Assembly: GCA_900468805.1 (NCBI GenBank)
Contig: UEIF01000020.1
Location: 1 to 64,000 of the forward strand
Direction: 5' to 3'
From: Hyphomicrobiales bacterium
GTDB lineage: Bacteria > Pseudomonadota > Alphaproteobacteria > Rhizobiales > Rhizobiaceae
Length of the DNA: 64,000 bases
The notes under the pieces: generated by a model
What the model saw: the letters and a program-made list of their open reading frames with translations, nothing else
Told to the model about the DNA's origin: nothing
Database searches by the model: none
Part shown: positions 8,890 to 18,817 of the stretch, one piece after another
Layout of the letters: each line of letters begins with the position of its first letter
Numbering within the stretch: position 1 is the first letter of the stretch
Position numbers and translations under genes: made by a program

Positions 8890-10350
8890 ATGTCCCACCG
8901 GCCCGATCGCATAGCCCTCACCAAGGAGCTCTCCATCAGCCGCCTCGTCTGCGGACTCTGGCAGGTTGCCGACATCGAGAAAAACGGCACGATAATCGAT
9001 CCCGACCAAGGCGCCGATGCGCTTGACGCCTATGCGCGCGACGGGTTCGACACATTCGACATGGCGGATCACTACGGTTCGGCCGAGCTGATCGCCGGAC
9101 GCCTGCTGGCGCGGTATGAAAGCGGCGCCAGACCGGCTGCCTTCACCAAATGGTGCCCCGAGCCGGGTCCGATGACCGCGGATGTGGTACGTGGCGGCAT
9201 CGAGGAACGTCTGGCCCGGCTTGGTGTCGACAAGGTCGATTTGCTTCAGTTCCATTGGTGGAGCTTCGAACATCCAGCCTGGCTCGACGCCCTACATGAA
9301 ATGCAGCGTCTGCAGGAAGAAGGCCTGATCGGTGCGTTGGGGCTTACCAATTTCGATGCAGGGCATCTGGCGCTGGCCTTGGCCGATGGCATCGAGATTG
9401 CGAGCAATCAGGTCTCTTTCTCTCTTGTTGACCGCCGGGCCGCGGGTGCCTTATCGGATCTCTGCGCCAAAAGCGGCGTCAAGCTGCTGGCCTATGGCAC
9501 GCTTTGCGGAGGCTTTCTCTCGGAGAAATGGCTTAATCAACCGGAACCCACTGATATCGCCGACTGGAGCCGCTCGAAGTACAAGCGCTTTATCGATACC
9601 GCCGGTGGCTGGGAGGCGTTTCAAGGTATTTTGCGCGCGGCCTCCGGCATCGCGGCCAAGCACAAGGTCTCGATCTCGAATGTCGCCAGTCGCTGGGTTC
9701 TTGAACATCCTGCCGTCGCCGCCACCATTGTTGGCGCGCGGATTGGGGAAAAAGAGCATCGCGACGACAATCTCAAGGTATTTTCCTTCGCGCTGGACGG
9801 CGAGGACCACACAGCCCTTAATGCCGCCTTTGCGGCTACGCAACCCATTCCCGGCGACTGCGGCGACGAATATCGCAAGCCGCCGTTCCTGACGGCGTCG
9901 GGCGATCTCAGCCACCATCTGGACGCCATCCCTTCGATCTACACCGCAGTCCGGGTGCCCGGCAGGCCGGGCCGTTCGCGCGTGTCGTCGGGCAGCATCT
10001 GGGAGCCAATGGCCGGCTACAGCCGCGCGGTCCGGATCGGCAACCGTATCCTCGTGTCAGGCACCACCGCGACCCATGGCGCGGACCGCTGCGTCGCACC
10101 CGGCGATGCCGGTGCGCAGGCCACTTACATTCTCGACAAGATCGCAGCGTCCATTTCGGCACTTGGCGGCAGCATCGAAGACGTGATCCGCACCCGTATC
10201 TATCTGCGCGACGGAAACCAGTGGGAACCCGTTTCCCGGGCCCATGGCCGTGCCTTTTCATCCATCCTGCCCGCCAATACGCTCATCGAGGCCGGAAACC
10301 TGATCGGGGACTACGAGGTTGAAATCGAGGCGGAAGCAGTCTGCGACTGA
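8890..10350 (+). CDS. Aldo/keto reductase-RidA fusion protein
   Basis: A 486-residue two-domain protein. Residues about 1-335 are an aldo/keto reductase with the tetrad visible (Asp and Tyr in FDMADHYGS, Lys in AFTKWCPE, His in DLLQFHWW). Residues about 365-485 are a RidA/YjgF-like domain (GNRILVSGTTATHG ... VIRTRIYLRD ... EVEIEAEAV). The conserved RidA arginine of the PARS motif, which anchors the imine substrate, appears as Asn in PANTLIEAG, so a classical imine deaminase activity is doubtful. It closes the rightward operon, 4 bp after the permease gene. The fusion suggests that a reactive nitrogen-containing intermediate or carbonyl is handled in one complex. Confidence 0.85.
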   Translation: MSHRPDRIALTKELSISRLVCGLWQVADIEKNGTIIDPDQGADALDAYARDGFDTFDMADHYGSAELIAGRLLARYESGARPAAFTKWCPEPGPMTADVVRGGIEERLARLGVDKVDLLQFHWWSFEHPAWLDALHEMQRLQEEGLIGALGLTNFDAGHLALALADGIEIASNQVSFSLVDRRAAGALSDLCAKSGVKLLAYGTLCGGFLSEKWLNQPEPTDIADWSRSKYKRFIDTAGGWEAFQGILRAASGIAAKHKVSISNVASRWVLEHPAVAATIVGARIGEKEHRDDNLKVFSFALDGEDHTALNAAFAATQPIPGDCGDEYRKPPFLTASGDLSHHLDAIPSIYTAVRVPGRPGRSRVSSGSIWEPMAGYSRAVRIGNRILVSGTTATHGADRCVAPGDAGAQATYILDKIAASISALGGSIEDVIRTRIYLRDGNQWEPVSRAHGRAFSSILPANTLIEAGNLIGDYEVEIEAEAVCD

Positions 10351-11026
10351 GTGCAGGCAACATAAATCGGGTTGGGCGCTGACTTGCGCGTACCAAAGAA
10401 TCCGTTGCCGTTCAGGCGGTCGCTAGCAGATGACGGGCCGTGAACATGTCCAGGTGCCCACCGCCGACATTCTTGTCGACGGGGATATCTATGAGCCACG
10501 TACCACTGCTTTCCTGCCCACGGTTGTCATCGATATCATCCAGCAGGCCGTGGCTGCTGTTGAGAATGGCTTACAAAGGCGCTCACATATAGACTTGGAG
10601 AGACCGCCACAAGGCGATCTTTCTGCCATGGCGGGCGTGGCGAAGCCGGCGTCCTTCTGTGTCAGCGACTAGCGCGCCTTGAGGAGAATCGAGCCACCCC
10701 ACCTTTCACTATTCACTAAATCATTGAAAACACACGCCTGAGGCGTTGTCCAGTTTATGGAACTATTTGCCGCCGGCCGCAGTCTCCGGGTCCCAAAAGG
10801 CAAAAGATCTGAGCGTGACCTTTTTATCTCACCTAAATCCCCAAGAGCACGCAGTTGTGCCCCCATGGAAAGCGAACTGACGAGTTGGGCCAATTCTGGC
10901 AGCCGGGCAGACCGGAACATAGTCCAAAATACCTGAATACCAATTCTCCGGTATCGGTACAGATTTCCGCTGCCCGGCTGGTCCTGCAGCATGGAGTGAC
11001 GATCATTGTCCATGCTGTGAGGCGTC
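10351..11026. other. Gene-poor interval
   Basis: 676 bp between the fusion gene and the small secreted-protein gene. Short open frames exist (for example 10430-10672, plus strand), but none has a recognisable domain, signal peptide or convincing ribosome site. No repeat or RNA gene was recognised. Confidence 0.5.
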
Positions 11027-11383
11027 TTAGCGTACGAAGAAGGTAACGCTGCCGTCGGCGGCCTGTTCGGCGTCAACGATATTGTCGACTTTTACATCAT
11101 CCTGATTCAGCTTGCGAACAAGGTCCTTGTTTTCGCTGATCGAGGCTCGGATCGCACGCAACTGGTTGTCCGTGCGGCCCGTTGCGGAGAGACCGCGGGT
11201 CTCATGTTCCGGATCGTTGTCCCAGTTTCCGACGTAACGAACATTGAAGTCGGAATTGAAGGCACGAAGGGTCTGGGCAATTTCGGGGGCTGTGTTCATC
11301 GCGATGCTTTCGGCACGGCTGACGCCCGCCAGAGCCAGAGATGCAAAGGCTGCAACAAAGGCAATCTTGAATCTGCTGTTCAT
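11027..11383 (-). CDS. Small secreted protein, unknown function
   Basis: A 118-residue exported protein with a Sec signal peptide (cleavage expected after SRA, about residue 24), no cysteine and no membrane segment in the mature part. The start has a clear AGGAG site (TTAAGGAGAATTAAG). I do not recognise a named family. The C-terminal half (ISENKDLVRKLNQDDVKVDN, ending SVTFFVR) matches the spacing and residues of the 113-residue protein at 32863-33204, so these are within-window paralogues. It is monocistronic as far as can be seen. Confidence 0.75.
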   Translation of the reverse strand: MNSRFKIAFVAAFASLALAGVSRAESIAMNTAPEIAQTLRAFNSDFNVRYVGNWDNDPEHETRGLSATGRTDNQLRAIRASISENKDLVRKLNQDDVKVDNIVDAEQAADGSVTFFVR

Positions 11384-11598
11384 CTTAATTCTCCTTTAGG
11401 GTTGATCTACCTCAATCATGGTCGGCAATTGATTGGGGAGATCATCAACTACCGGCCATCTTGGGCAACGGTCAGACGATCGCCCGAAAACGGCAGTTCG
11501 AAAATCAGACCCCTGTTCAGGCTTCTTCAGACCTATGTTTAGGTGGAATTCAAACATTTGCCATGACTGTGACAAACTTGGGTTGCACGTGCCGAGCG

Positions 11599-11808
11599 AT
11601 GATCAGCGAAAGAAAGAAGCGCATCCCGGTGCCGAGCGACGGCGCGCTCTCGCTGCTCGGCCGGACGCCGCATCTTAAGCGGATGGACAACGCTCGCGAG
11701 ATCGGCGTCGTTTTTGGTCAGCGCAGCCAGCTATGGTGGGACCTGCCGCTGGTCGACAGTTACTGGGCTCGCATGGCACTGATTCTCCTCCCAAACAAGG
11801 CCAAGTGA
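11599..11808 (+). pseudogene. N-terminal remnant of an ABC-2-type exporter ATPase
   Basis: The translation contains REIGVVFGQRSQLWWDLPLV, a stretch highly characteristic of the Q-loop region of a family of ABC-2 export ATPases, preceded by GALSLLGRTPH as expected. Walker A is missing upstream, and Walker B and the signature are missing downstream: the reading frame departs from the family after about DSY and stops. It is an isolated gene relic flanked by non-coding DNA. Confidence 0.6.
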
Positions 11809-11901
11809 AACCAGAACATCAGCGAGATTGAGTCAGACCCAATTTTGGACGCCGATTGACATCCCCGGCCGCAACGGCCTGCACAATGTGTGCGACGGTG
11901 A

Positions 11902-12801
11902 TCATACCGTCGGCAGATGCGCAGCTCTGACTAGCTTAGCCTTGAGCCGCGCGGTGTCCAATCCGAGTTCGATGAATGTCAGGGCATGTTTGGCGAGCGC
12001 GACATTGTCGTCCCAGAGATTTCTCCAGATCGCCGTTTTCAATGACAGGTCCTTGTCGACAATCGTTGTCGAGAAGGATTCGAAGGTCACATAGTCGTCC
12101 CATCCAATGGCGACCAGAGCGTCAAAGATTGAGGCAAAATCGATATTGCCCGTCCCAAGATATCCACGGTGGCTTTCCCCGATATGGACGTAGCCGATTT
12201 TTTCCGCAGCGTGGCGGATCGCCAGTCCGACGTCGGCCTCCTCGATATTCATGTGGAAGGTGTCGAGATGCAGGAAGACGTTCGAGGCTCCAGTATCCTT
12301 GATGTAAGCCAGCCCTTGGGCGGCCGTATTGAGCATGTTGCTCTCGAAGCGGTTGACGATTTCCAGGTTAAGCGTAACACCCGCGTGCTTCGCGCGATCG
12401 GCGACCTTCGAAAGCGTGCTGACGCTCTTGTCCCACGCCCTGCGAGACAACGCGTGCTCCTGCTTTCCGTGAGCCGAACTCAGGATGCCTGCGAGCTTGG
12501 TGCCGCCAAGATCGCGAACCAACGCAACTGCGCGGTCCAAGATGGCTTCACCGTTGGCGACAACGGACTGATCTTCGCTGGAGATATCGCCTTCCGTTGG
12601 CAAGCCCATGCTAACCGCGACATCCAGGCCTAATTCCCGGATGCGGGATGCGAGCCATTTTACGTCGACTTGTTCGGGGTCCAGGTACGAAAACTCGACC
12701 AACTTGAAACCGAGTTCGTGGGATCGCGCGAGAGTTCTCTCCAGCTCGTCTTTGGAAGAGCCGGCACTCCAGACAAACGAGTGGATACCGATTTTGGACA
12801 T
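11902..12801 (-). CDS. Sugar phosphate isomerase/epimerase (tagatose/psicose 3-epimerase-like)
   Basis: A 299-residue TIM-barrel protein of the AP-endonuclease 2/ketose 3-epimerase superfamily. The four metal ligands expected for D-tagatose 3-epimerase-type enzymes can be placed at Glu147 (NLEIVNRFE), Asp180 (HLDTFHMN), His206 (YVHIGESHRG) and Glu241 (TFESF). It would interconvert ketoses at C3. It is the last gene of the leftward sugar operon, 77 bp after the binding-protein gene. The substrate is presumably the sugar imported by the adjacent transporter. A hydroxypyruvate-isomerase-like activity is a less likely alternative. Confidence 0.82.
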   Translation of the reverse strand: MSKIGIHSFVWSAGSSKDELERTLARSHELGFKLVEFSYLDPEQVDVKWLASRIRELGLDVAVSMGLPTEGDISSEDQSVVANGEAILDRAVALVRDLGGTKLAGILSSAHGKQEHALSRRAWDKSVSTLSKVADRAKHAGVTLNLEIVNRFESNMLNTAAQGLAYIKDTGASNVFLHLDTFHMNIEEADVGLAIRHAAEKIGYVHIGESHRGYLGTGNIDFASIFDALVAIGWDDYVTFESFSTTIVDKDLSLKTAIWRNLWDDNVALAKHALTFIELGLDTARLKAKLVRAAHLPTV

Positions 12802-12878
12802 GGAACGAATTCCTGGTTGATTTTCGGATCGCAGCCCGTCGGGCTCGAAAGCACCGACGGGCCGCTCGGGAGGAGACG

Positions 12879-13817
12879 TTAGCGAGCTGCGGTCCAGCCC
12901 TTATAGTCCTTGATGTTGTCGGCAGTAATCAGCTGCGGATCGAGCAGCACTGTGCTTTCTGCCGGCTTCTTGCCGTTGAGAACATCGACGGCCATTTTCA
13001 GGGAGTCACCTGCCATTGTATAGGGATCCTGCGAAGCAGACGCCTTGATCATCGATTTGCCGCTGGCAAGCGACTTCTCGATATCCGGAGCGCCGTCGAC
13101 GGCAGTGATGAAGAACTCGTTGCGGTTCAGCTGCTTGGCGGCAAGCTCTGCACCGATGCCCGTCGGATCGTTGATGGCGAAGACGGCATCGATCTTGTCG
13201 AAGCGCGTCAGCAGGCCCTGCATGACGGCGAGACCGCCGTCGCGCGAACCCTGACCGTTCTGGTCGTCGGAGAGGATCTTAATGTCGGGGCTCTTCGTCA
13301 GGACGTTCTTGCAACCCTGAACACGGTCGAGGATCGAGGAAGATGCGGGGCCGTTGATGATAACGACGTCGCCCTTGCCCTTGAGCTGATCGACGATGTA
13401 CTGGCAAGCCTCTTCGCCAGCCTTGATGTTGTTGGTCATGACCGTGACGTCAGCGCCCGGTGCGGAAACGTCGAAGGCGGCGACGATCACGCCAGCGGCC
13501 TGAGCCTTCTTGACGGCAGGTGCGATCGCCTTGGCATCGACTGCATTCAGCATGATGATATCAACGCCGGCGGCAATGAAGCTGTCAATCTGCGAAACCT
13601 GCTTGTTGAGGTCGTAGTCAGCCGAAACCGATGTGACCTGAACATTCGGGTTGATTTCCTTGGCGCGGTCCTCGATGCCCTTGATGGTCGCAACAAAGAA
13701 CGGATTGCCAAGGAGGCCGACCGAAATACCGATCTTCTGGAGATCCTTGCCGGCGGCAGGCATTGCGATCGCGGCCGCCATTGCGGTAGCTGCAAGCAGT
13801 TTAGAGATCATACGCAT
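12879..13817 (-). CDS. Sugar ABC transporter periplasmic binding protein
   Basis: A 312-residue type I periplasmic binding protein (Peripla_BP_4, ribose/rhamnose class) with a signal peptide ending near MPAAG-K. Typical stretches are QKIGISVGLLGNPFF near the mature start, DIIMLNAVDAKAIAPAVKKA and AVFAINDPTGIGA. I chose the ATG at 13817 because a GGAGG site lies 5 nt upstream. It follows the permease gene by 65 bp in the order regulator, kinase, ATPase, permease, binding protein, epimerase. Confidence 0.9.
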   Translation of the reverse strand: MRMISKLLAATAMAAAIAMPAAGKDLQKIGISVGLLGNPFFVATIKGIEDRAKEINPNVQVTSVSADYDLNKQVSQIDSFIAAGVDIIMLNAVDAKAIAPAVKKAQAAGVIVAAFDVSAPGADVTVMTNNIKAGEEACQYIVDQLKGKGDVVIINGPASSSILDRVQGCKNVLTKSPDIKILSDDQNGQGSRDGGLAVMQGLLTRFDKIDAVFAINDPTGIGAELAAKQLNRNEFFITAVDGAPDIEKSLASGKSMIKASASQDPYTMAGDSLKMAVDVLNGKKPAESTVLLDPQLITADNIKDYKGWTAAR

Positions 13818-13882
13818 ACTTTCCTCCATATGGCGCTTCCTGCGCCCTGTTATCCGGTAACCCCGGTCCCTCCGGCCGCACA

Positions 13883-14866
13883 TTACGTGCGGCTAAGTCC
13901 TTTCAGCCGATAGCGGTCGAGCCCCACGGCAACGATGATGACGAGCCCCTTGATGATGTACTGCCAAATGTCGGAGACACCGACGAGAATGAGGCCATTC
14001 GACAGGACCGCGATAATCAATGCGCCGATCAGCGTGCCCCAGATCGAGCCGACACCGCCGACGAAGCTGGTTCCGCCGAGAATGACGGCGGCGATCGCAT
14101 CGAGTTCGTAGGATTGGCCGAGCTGCAGGCCGTTCGCCGCGTAGAGACGTGCTGCCGACATAGCGCCGCCCAGGCCGGACAAGAGGCCCGACATCGAGTA
14201 GACGAAAAGCAGAACGAGCGGCACCTTGATGCCAGTCAGGCGCGCGGCCTCGACGTTGCCACCCACGGCGTATATCCAGGTACCCAATACCGTGCGCTTC
14301 AGGATGAACCACGAGACCAGAATCGTCGCCATGGCGATGATTGCCAGCCAGGGTACGCCGAAGAGACTACCGTTTCCGATGAAGTCGAAGGGCAGGTCGG
14401 GATTGAAGACTGTCGTGTCATTGCCGAGCAGTCGGGCGATGCCGCGCATGGCGGTCAGCGAGCCGAGCGTCACGATAAAGGGCGGAAGCTTGAGCGCCGA
14501 TATGATCGTTCCGTTGACTACACCGCAGGCAAGCCCAACTCCGATCGCCGCCGGAATACCGAGCATGCCGAGATCGGGCCAAAGGGATACGATGACACCG
14601 ACCATGGCGGAAGCGGCAAGGATCGAACCGACCGAAAGGTCGATGCCACCCGTCAGAATGACGAACGTCATCCCGGCGGCCAGAACGGTATTGATCGATG
14701 CCTGTTGCATCACGATCGAGAGGTTGTTGACACTGAGGAAGCGTCCACTCAGCAGATGGAAACCGATCGCCAGAATGACGAGCACTGGCAGCATGCCGAG
14801 TGCCGTGAGCGTCGATCTGAATTTTGCCTTAGTGGCGTTGCCCTGATCCGTGGATGTCGCGGTCAT
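13883..14866 (-). CDS. Sugar ABC transporter permease (RbsC-like)
   Basis: A 327-residue inner-membrane permease of the BPD_transp_2/RbsC family with about nine to ten hydrophobic segments, the conserved GGIDLSVGS motif and the C-terminal AVILGGTSFVGGVGS loop. The ATG at 14866 gives a short cytoplasmic N-terminus before the first helix; a GTG at 14896 is also open but lacks a ribosome site. It serves with the two-domain ATPase 31 bp upstream. Confidence 0.9.
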   Translation of the reverse strand: MTATSTDQGNATKAKFRSTLTALGMLPVLVILAIGFHLLSGRFLSVNNLSIVMQQASINTVLAAGMTFVILTGGIDLSVGSILAASAMVGVIVSLWPDLGMLGIPAAIGVGLACGVVNGTIISALKLPPFIVTLGSLTAMRGIARLLGNDTTVFNPDLPFDFIGNGSLFGVPWLAIIAMATILVSWFILKRTVLGTWIYAVGGNVEAARLTGIKVPLVLLFVYSMSGLLSGLGGAMSAARLYAANGLQLGQSYELDAIAAVILGGTSFVGGVGSIWGTLIGALIIAVLSNGLILVGVSDIWQYIIKGLVIIVAVGLDRYRLKGLSRT

Positions 14867-14897
14867 GTTTTTATCCCGTCGTCTTTGATTTCCCACC

Positions 14898-16442
14898 TCA
14901 AGCGACTTTCGACGCCGATCCGGTGGAGAAAGCCATGATGGCTTCCTGGCTTATTGGCTGGTCCGGTGTCGCCAGAACTTCCCCGGCGATACGGCCCTCG
15001 CGCATGACAAGGACGCGGTCGGCGATCCCGATGATCTCGGGCAGATCGCTCGATATCACCACGATCGCGATCCCCGCCTGCGCGAGCTCGTCGATAATTC
15101 GGTAGATTTCGGACTTGGCACCAACATCGACGCCGCGCGTCGGTTCGTCGAAGATGATGACCCTGGGTTTCGTTTCGAGGAGACGGGCGATCAATGCCTT
15201 CTGCTGATTGCCACCCGACAGAGCGCCGATATTGACGCTGTCGCTGGAGGTGCGGATGGAAAGCGACTTGATTGCCCGGGTGGCTCTTTCTTTTGCCGAC
15301 GCGAAATTTAGAATTCCCCCGCCAGTCGCATCCTTTCCGATGACGCCGATGTTTATGTTTTCGTTGATCGTCATATCGAGGAAGAGGCCCAGTCCCTTCC
15401 GGTCCTCCGTGAGATACGCGATCCCCGCATCCATGGCGTCCCGCGGACCGCCGATGGCAAGGTCCCTACCGTCAAGCGAAACCGTCCCGGACGTTTTGCG
15501 ATCGGCACCGAAAATAAGGCGTGCGAGCTCGGTTCGTCCGGAACCAACCAGCCCGGCGATCCCTAGCACTTCACCGGCTTTGGCATCGAACGAGCAGCCG
15601 AGAACCCGACGACCATCACCTATGTCACGCACGGCGAGGACCGTCTTCGCAGCCTGTTGAGGTGCCCGGTGTGCCTTCTTGTAGAATGAAGAAAGGTCGC
15701 GGCCAACCATCATCGAGACGAGCTTTTCGGCAGACAGTTCGTCCCGCTCCAGCGTGCCCACGTACGCGCTGTCACGCAGAACACTCACGCGATCTGCGAG
15801 AGCATAAATCTCTTCCATGCGGTGGCTGATGTAGATGACGGCGATGCCGCGGGCCTTGAGACCGGCGATCACGTCGAACAGCCGCTCCGTTTCCCTGGAC
15901 GTGAGCGATGTCGTCGGCTCGTCCATTACGATGATTTTCGCGTTGGTGGTCAGTGCACGCGCAATTTCGACCATCTGGCGCTCACCGAGCGAGAGGGTCG
16001 CAACGAGTTGGGACGGGCCAAATGTGATGCCCAACTGCCGGAGGATCGGTTCGACACGGGCGCGGGCGTCAGCCTTGTCGACAATCCCGTAGCGGGAGGG
16101 CTCGGCTCCGAGGAACATGTTCTGGGAGACAGTAAGGTTAGGAGCAAGAGACAGCTCCTGGTAAATGACGGAAATGCCGTTTGCCTTGGCCCTGATCGGG
16201 TCTCCGGTAACGATCGGCTTTCCATCGACGAGAACCGCGCCGCCCGGGTCCGCGGTGTATGCTCCGGAAAGCACCTTCATAAGTGTCGACTTGCCGGCAC
16301 CATTTTCACCCATCAAGGCGTGGACTTCCCCAGGATAGACCGTGAGCGAGACGTTGGTCAGAGCTTTGGTGCTTGCGAACGTCTTGCTGATGTTGCGCAT
16401 CTCCAGAACGGGAACGCGGGTTTCGGTGCCAGCCGTATTCAT
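14898..16442 (-). CDS. Sugar ABC transporter ATPase, two-domain (RbsA/MglA-like)
   Basis: A 514-residue protein with two fused nucleotide-binding domains. The first has Walker [11 protein letters not shown], signature LSLGERQ and Walker B IIVMDEPT; the second has the degenerate Walker A ([10 protein letters not shown]) and signature LSGGNQQK usual for RbsA/MglA proteins, then [14 protein letters not shown]. It energises import of a monosaccharide or polyol. The start overlaps the kinase stop as ATGA, so the two genes are translationally coupled. Confidence 0.92.
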   Translation of the reverse strand: MNTAGTETRVPVLEMRNISKTFASTKALTNVSLTVYPGEVHALMGENGAGKSTLMKVLSGAYTADPGGAVLVDGKPIVTGDPIRAKANGISVIYQELSLAPNLTVSQNMFLGAEPSRYGIVDKADARARVEPILRQLGITFGPSQLVATLSLGERQMVEIARALTTNAKIIVMDEPTTSLTSRETERLFDVIAGLKARGIAVIYISHRMEEIYALADRVSVLRDSAYVGTLERDELSAEKLVSMMVGRDLSSFYKKAHRAPQQAAKTVLAVRDIGDGRRVLGCSFDAKAGEVLGIAGLVGSGRTELARLIFGADRKTSGTVSLDGRDLAIGGPRDAMDAGIAYLTEDRKGLGLFLDMTINENINIGVIGKDATGGGILNFASAKERATRAIKSLSIRTSSDSVNIGALSGGNQQKALIARLLETKPRVIIFDEPTRGVDVGAKSEIYRIIDELAQAGIAIVVISSDLPEIIGIADRVLVMREGRIAGEVLATPDQPISQEAIMAFSTGSASKVA

Positions 16443-17845
16443 GCGTGAAGTTCCTTCCTCGGACTTACCACTTGCGGCTCTTCGATCTCGCTCAACGCTC
16501 TCCAGGTCTCGCGGTAAGCTTCGAGGCCGAAAAGCTGAAGCGGCGCTGCCTTTTTCGTTTCGTTTACGAAGGGCTTCTTACCCAACGTGTCGAAAACCAG
16601 AGCGGCGGCTCCGAATGCGCTCCCTTCGGCGGTTGCGCTTGTAAATATCGGCTGCGAGGGACGGAGCTGAGCAAGAAGTTCCGCAAACAATCCCGTCTTG
16701 ACGAGGCCGCCGTCTATGACGATCGCATTTTGTGACTGGATGAGGTCGAGAGAAAGATTGGTCATCAGAACGACGTAGAGAAGTGCGGCTGCCGCCCTCT
16801 CCTCGCCTTCCACCTCGGGCCCCAGGAAACGGCCTTCGAACCCCTGCATGGGTCCACCGGGCGCAAAAGACGGCAACGCGAAGACGCCTTTGGCGATCAC
16901 ACGTGACATGGCGTCGATGCTGATCGGCTTGTTCCAACCCCCGCTCGCAAGGTCATATTCTCTTCCACCCATGAACCGGATCGTCGGAGCTGGCTTCCCG
17001 TCGACAGTGACGTTGGCAAGCATGTCACGATTTTCATCAAGCGCATCTAGCGGACACGCCGAATTGAAGATCACCACCCAGGTGCCAGTGGATACCAATG
17101 TGAAGTCCTGGAACCCGACAGAACGATAGTAGTAGAGCGCCGAGTTACTGTCGTGGACGCCGTTGTGAACGACGACCGAAACCGTATCGCTCTCATCCGA
17201 CCCGATTTCCCAATTACCAAGGGCAGTGCCCGCCCTTTCGAAAGCAGGCATCTTTTCGCGCCAACCTCGACCGTCGACTAGGCTGCTGAAATCGCCGCGC
17301 AGCGGTGCCCAAAGATGAGAATGGCACCCGATGTAGGAAACTTCGGAGACTTTGTGGCCGGTAAATTTCCAGGACCAGAACTGTGGATACGCAAGAATGG
17401 CGTCGGCGTAGCTTAAGTTGTCGGGATTGATGGCCTCCAACCAGAGTATGTGGCGTCCATAGTTAAAGCCGAGCGGGAGCCTCGGAGAGAAAGTCTCCCT
17501 GAACGCCGGCACCTGCATGTCGATGCGATCCGCCAGCGACTGGGGAGGTTCCTGTTCGTAATCGAGCACCGGATGCACCAACTTGTCATGGTCAACCAGA
17601 GCAAAGGTGCACCCGTGGCCCGAGAACATGATGTGTCCGACGGAATGATCCAGTGCTGCCTGCTTCAGAGAAGCTTTCATCCAGTCGAAAAGCGCCTCGT
17701 CATCGAGGACGCGAAGGCCACCGTATTCAATCCAACTCGGCTTTGTCCTGGTTTCCGACAGTACGGAACCGTCCGCCCCGAAGACGAATAGCTTGGAGTT
17801 CGTCTTCCCGAGATCAAACACAGCTATCACGTTCGATGGCGTCAT
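16439..17845 (-). CDS. FGGY-family carbohydrate kinase (fuculo/rhamnulokinase-like)
   Basis: A 468-residue kinase with the FGGY N-terminal phosphate-binding motif ([11 protein letters not shown]) and the C-terminal adenosine motif ([14 protein letters not shown], then [13 protein letters not shown]). It phosphorylates a ketose or polyol after uptake. The ATG at 17845 is preceded by GGGAGG and overlaps the deoR-type stop by one base; a GTG three bases upstream is equally open. It sits between regulator and transporter genes in the leftward operon. The substrate is not set by sequence alone; L-fuculose/rhamnulose-like sugars are the nearest guess. Confidence 0.87.
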   Translation of the reverse strand: MTPSNVIAVFDLGKTNSKLFVFGADGSVLSETRTKPSWIEYGGLRVLDDEALFDWMKASLKQAALDHSVGHIMFSGHGCTFALVDHDKLVHPVLDYEQEPPQSLADRIDMQVPAFRETFSPRLPLGFNYGRHILWLEAINPDNLSYADAILAYPQFWSWKFTGHKVSEVSYIGCHSHLWAPLRGDFSSLVDGRGWREKMPAFERAGTALGNWEIGSDESDTVSVVVHNGVHDSNSALYYYRSVGFQDFTLVSTGTWVVIFNSACPLDALDENRDMLANVTVDGKPAPTIRFMGGREYDLASGGWNKPISIDAMSRVIAKGVFALPSFAPGGPMQGFEGRFLGPEVEGEERAAAALLYVVLMTNLSLDLIQSQNAIVIDGGLVKTGLFAELLAQLRPSQPIFTSATAEGSAFGAAALVFDTLGKKPFVNETKKAAPLQLFGLEAYRETWRALSEIEEPQVVSPRKELHA

Positions 17846-18621
17846 CACTGGCCTCCCACCGTGGCAATCATTATGGCAATTCCGGCGTCCTCGAGCATCT
17901 TTGCGCCGGCATCCGATAGGCCGTCGTCAATCACGATCGTTCCGATACGTGAAAGCGGAAGGACGACATTGCGCGGCTGGATCGAGAGCTTCCGGCTATC
18001 TGCCAGTACGACTATCTCATCGGCGCAGCCGCTCAGCTCTCCAATAGCCTTGGTCAACAGGGGATGCGATTCCAGTAGTCCCTCGTCGCTGATGCCCTGG
18101 GTTCCGAGGAAGAATCGCGAGGCGAAAAAGTCGGGCGCTCCCGCGGAAGCGTCATGAATTATGCCCGGCTCGCGGTACAGCACCCCACCCGCCAACGTCA
18201 GATGGCATGTCCCGTGCTCGCCGACATAGGCGGCCAGCGGCATGGAATTGGTATAGAGCCTGACATTGCGCCGAGATAGCTGCAGACCGAGCTGATAGCA
18301 CGTCGACCCCGCATGGACGATGACCGAGTCGCCATCACGCACAAGGCCCGCGGCCGTTTCAGCGATCGCGCGCTTCGCATCGACAGCTATATCGCGGTTT
18401 TCGTCATATGGCCGCGCAGAGAGGCGGGCGGAGCTCGAAGCCTCATTGGCGGAGATACCTCCATAGACCTTCCGGGCCACACCAATGTCATCGAGCTTGT
18501 CGATGTCACGGCGGATTGTCGCCGGGGAGACGCCAAGTCGCTTCTGGAGATCGCGCACGGAGGCGAACGGCCTCTCTCGAAGCATTTCCGTGATCAGACG
18601 ATGGCGATCGGAATCGTTCAA
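17845..18621 (-). CDS. DeoR family transcriptional regulator
   Basis: A 258-residue regulator with an N-terminal DeoR helix-turn-helix (about residues 5-58; VRDLQKRLGVSPATIRRDID) and a C-terminal sugar-phosphate sensor domain with DSVIVHAGSTCYQL, TNSMPLA and VVLADSRKL. It starts the leftward operon, is divergent from the aldolase operon, and probably represses both until a phosphorylated intermediate accumulates. Confidence 0.92.
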   Translation of the reverse strand: MNDSDRHRLITEMLRERPFASVRDLQKRLGVSPATIRRDIDKLDDIGVARKVYGGISANEASSSARLSARPYDENRDIAVDAKRAIAETAAGLVRDGDSVIVHAGSTCYQLGLQLSRRNVRLYTNSMPLAAYVGEHGTCHLTLAGGVLYREPGIIHDASAGAPDFFASRFFLGTQGISDEGLLESHPLLTKAIGELSGCADEIVVLADSRKLSIQPRNVVLPLSRIGTIVIDDGLSDAGAKMLEDAGIAIMIATVGGQ

Positions 18622-18718
18622 AACTTTCCTCCACTGACGCTTCTCCCTCAGCGTCTATGACGAACTATAATCACAACAATTCAGATGTCGCAATATCGAC
18701 GACGCAAAATCTTCACAG

Positions 18719-18747
18719 TTGACGATATCCAATCACATTTATAGGAT
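18719..18747 (+). promoter_or_regulatory. Candidate sigma-70 promoter of the aldolase operon
   Basis: TTGACG (18719-18724), a 17-bp spacer and TAGGAT (18742-18747) lie 71 bp before the aldolase start at 18818, in the intergenic region divergent from the DeoR-type gene. This arrangement supports the downstream start for the aldolase. Inferred from consensus only. Confidence 0.45.
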
Positions 18748-18817
18748 CACGCCAAAGTTCGCTCATGCGACCCAACGCATAGAAGAGCGGAGACCAGAGC
18801 GGCAGGAGGGAAACGAA

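Noticed and set aside
8064..8990. A 308-residue minus-strand frame opposite the LivM-type permease
   Set aside because: Composition (Arg, Glu, Asp, His-rich) is that of an antisense frame; the hydrophobic permease on the plus strand is clearly the gene.
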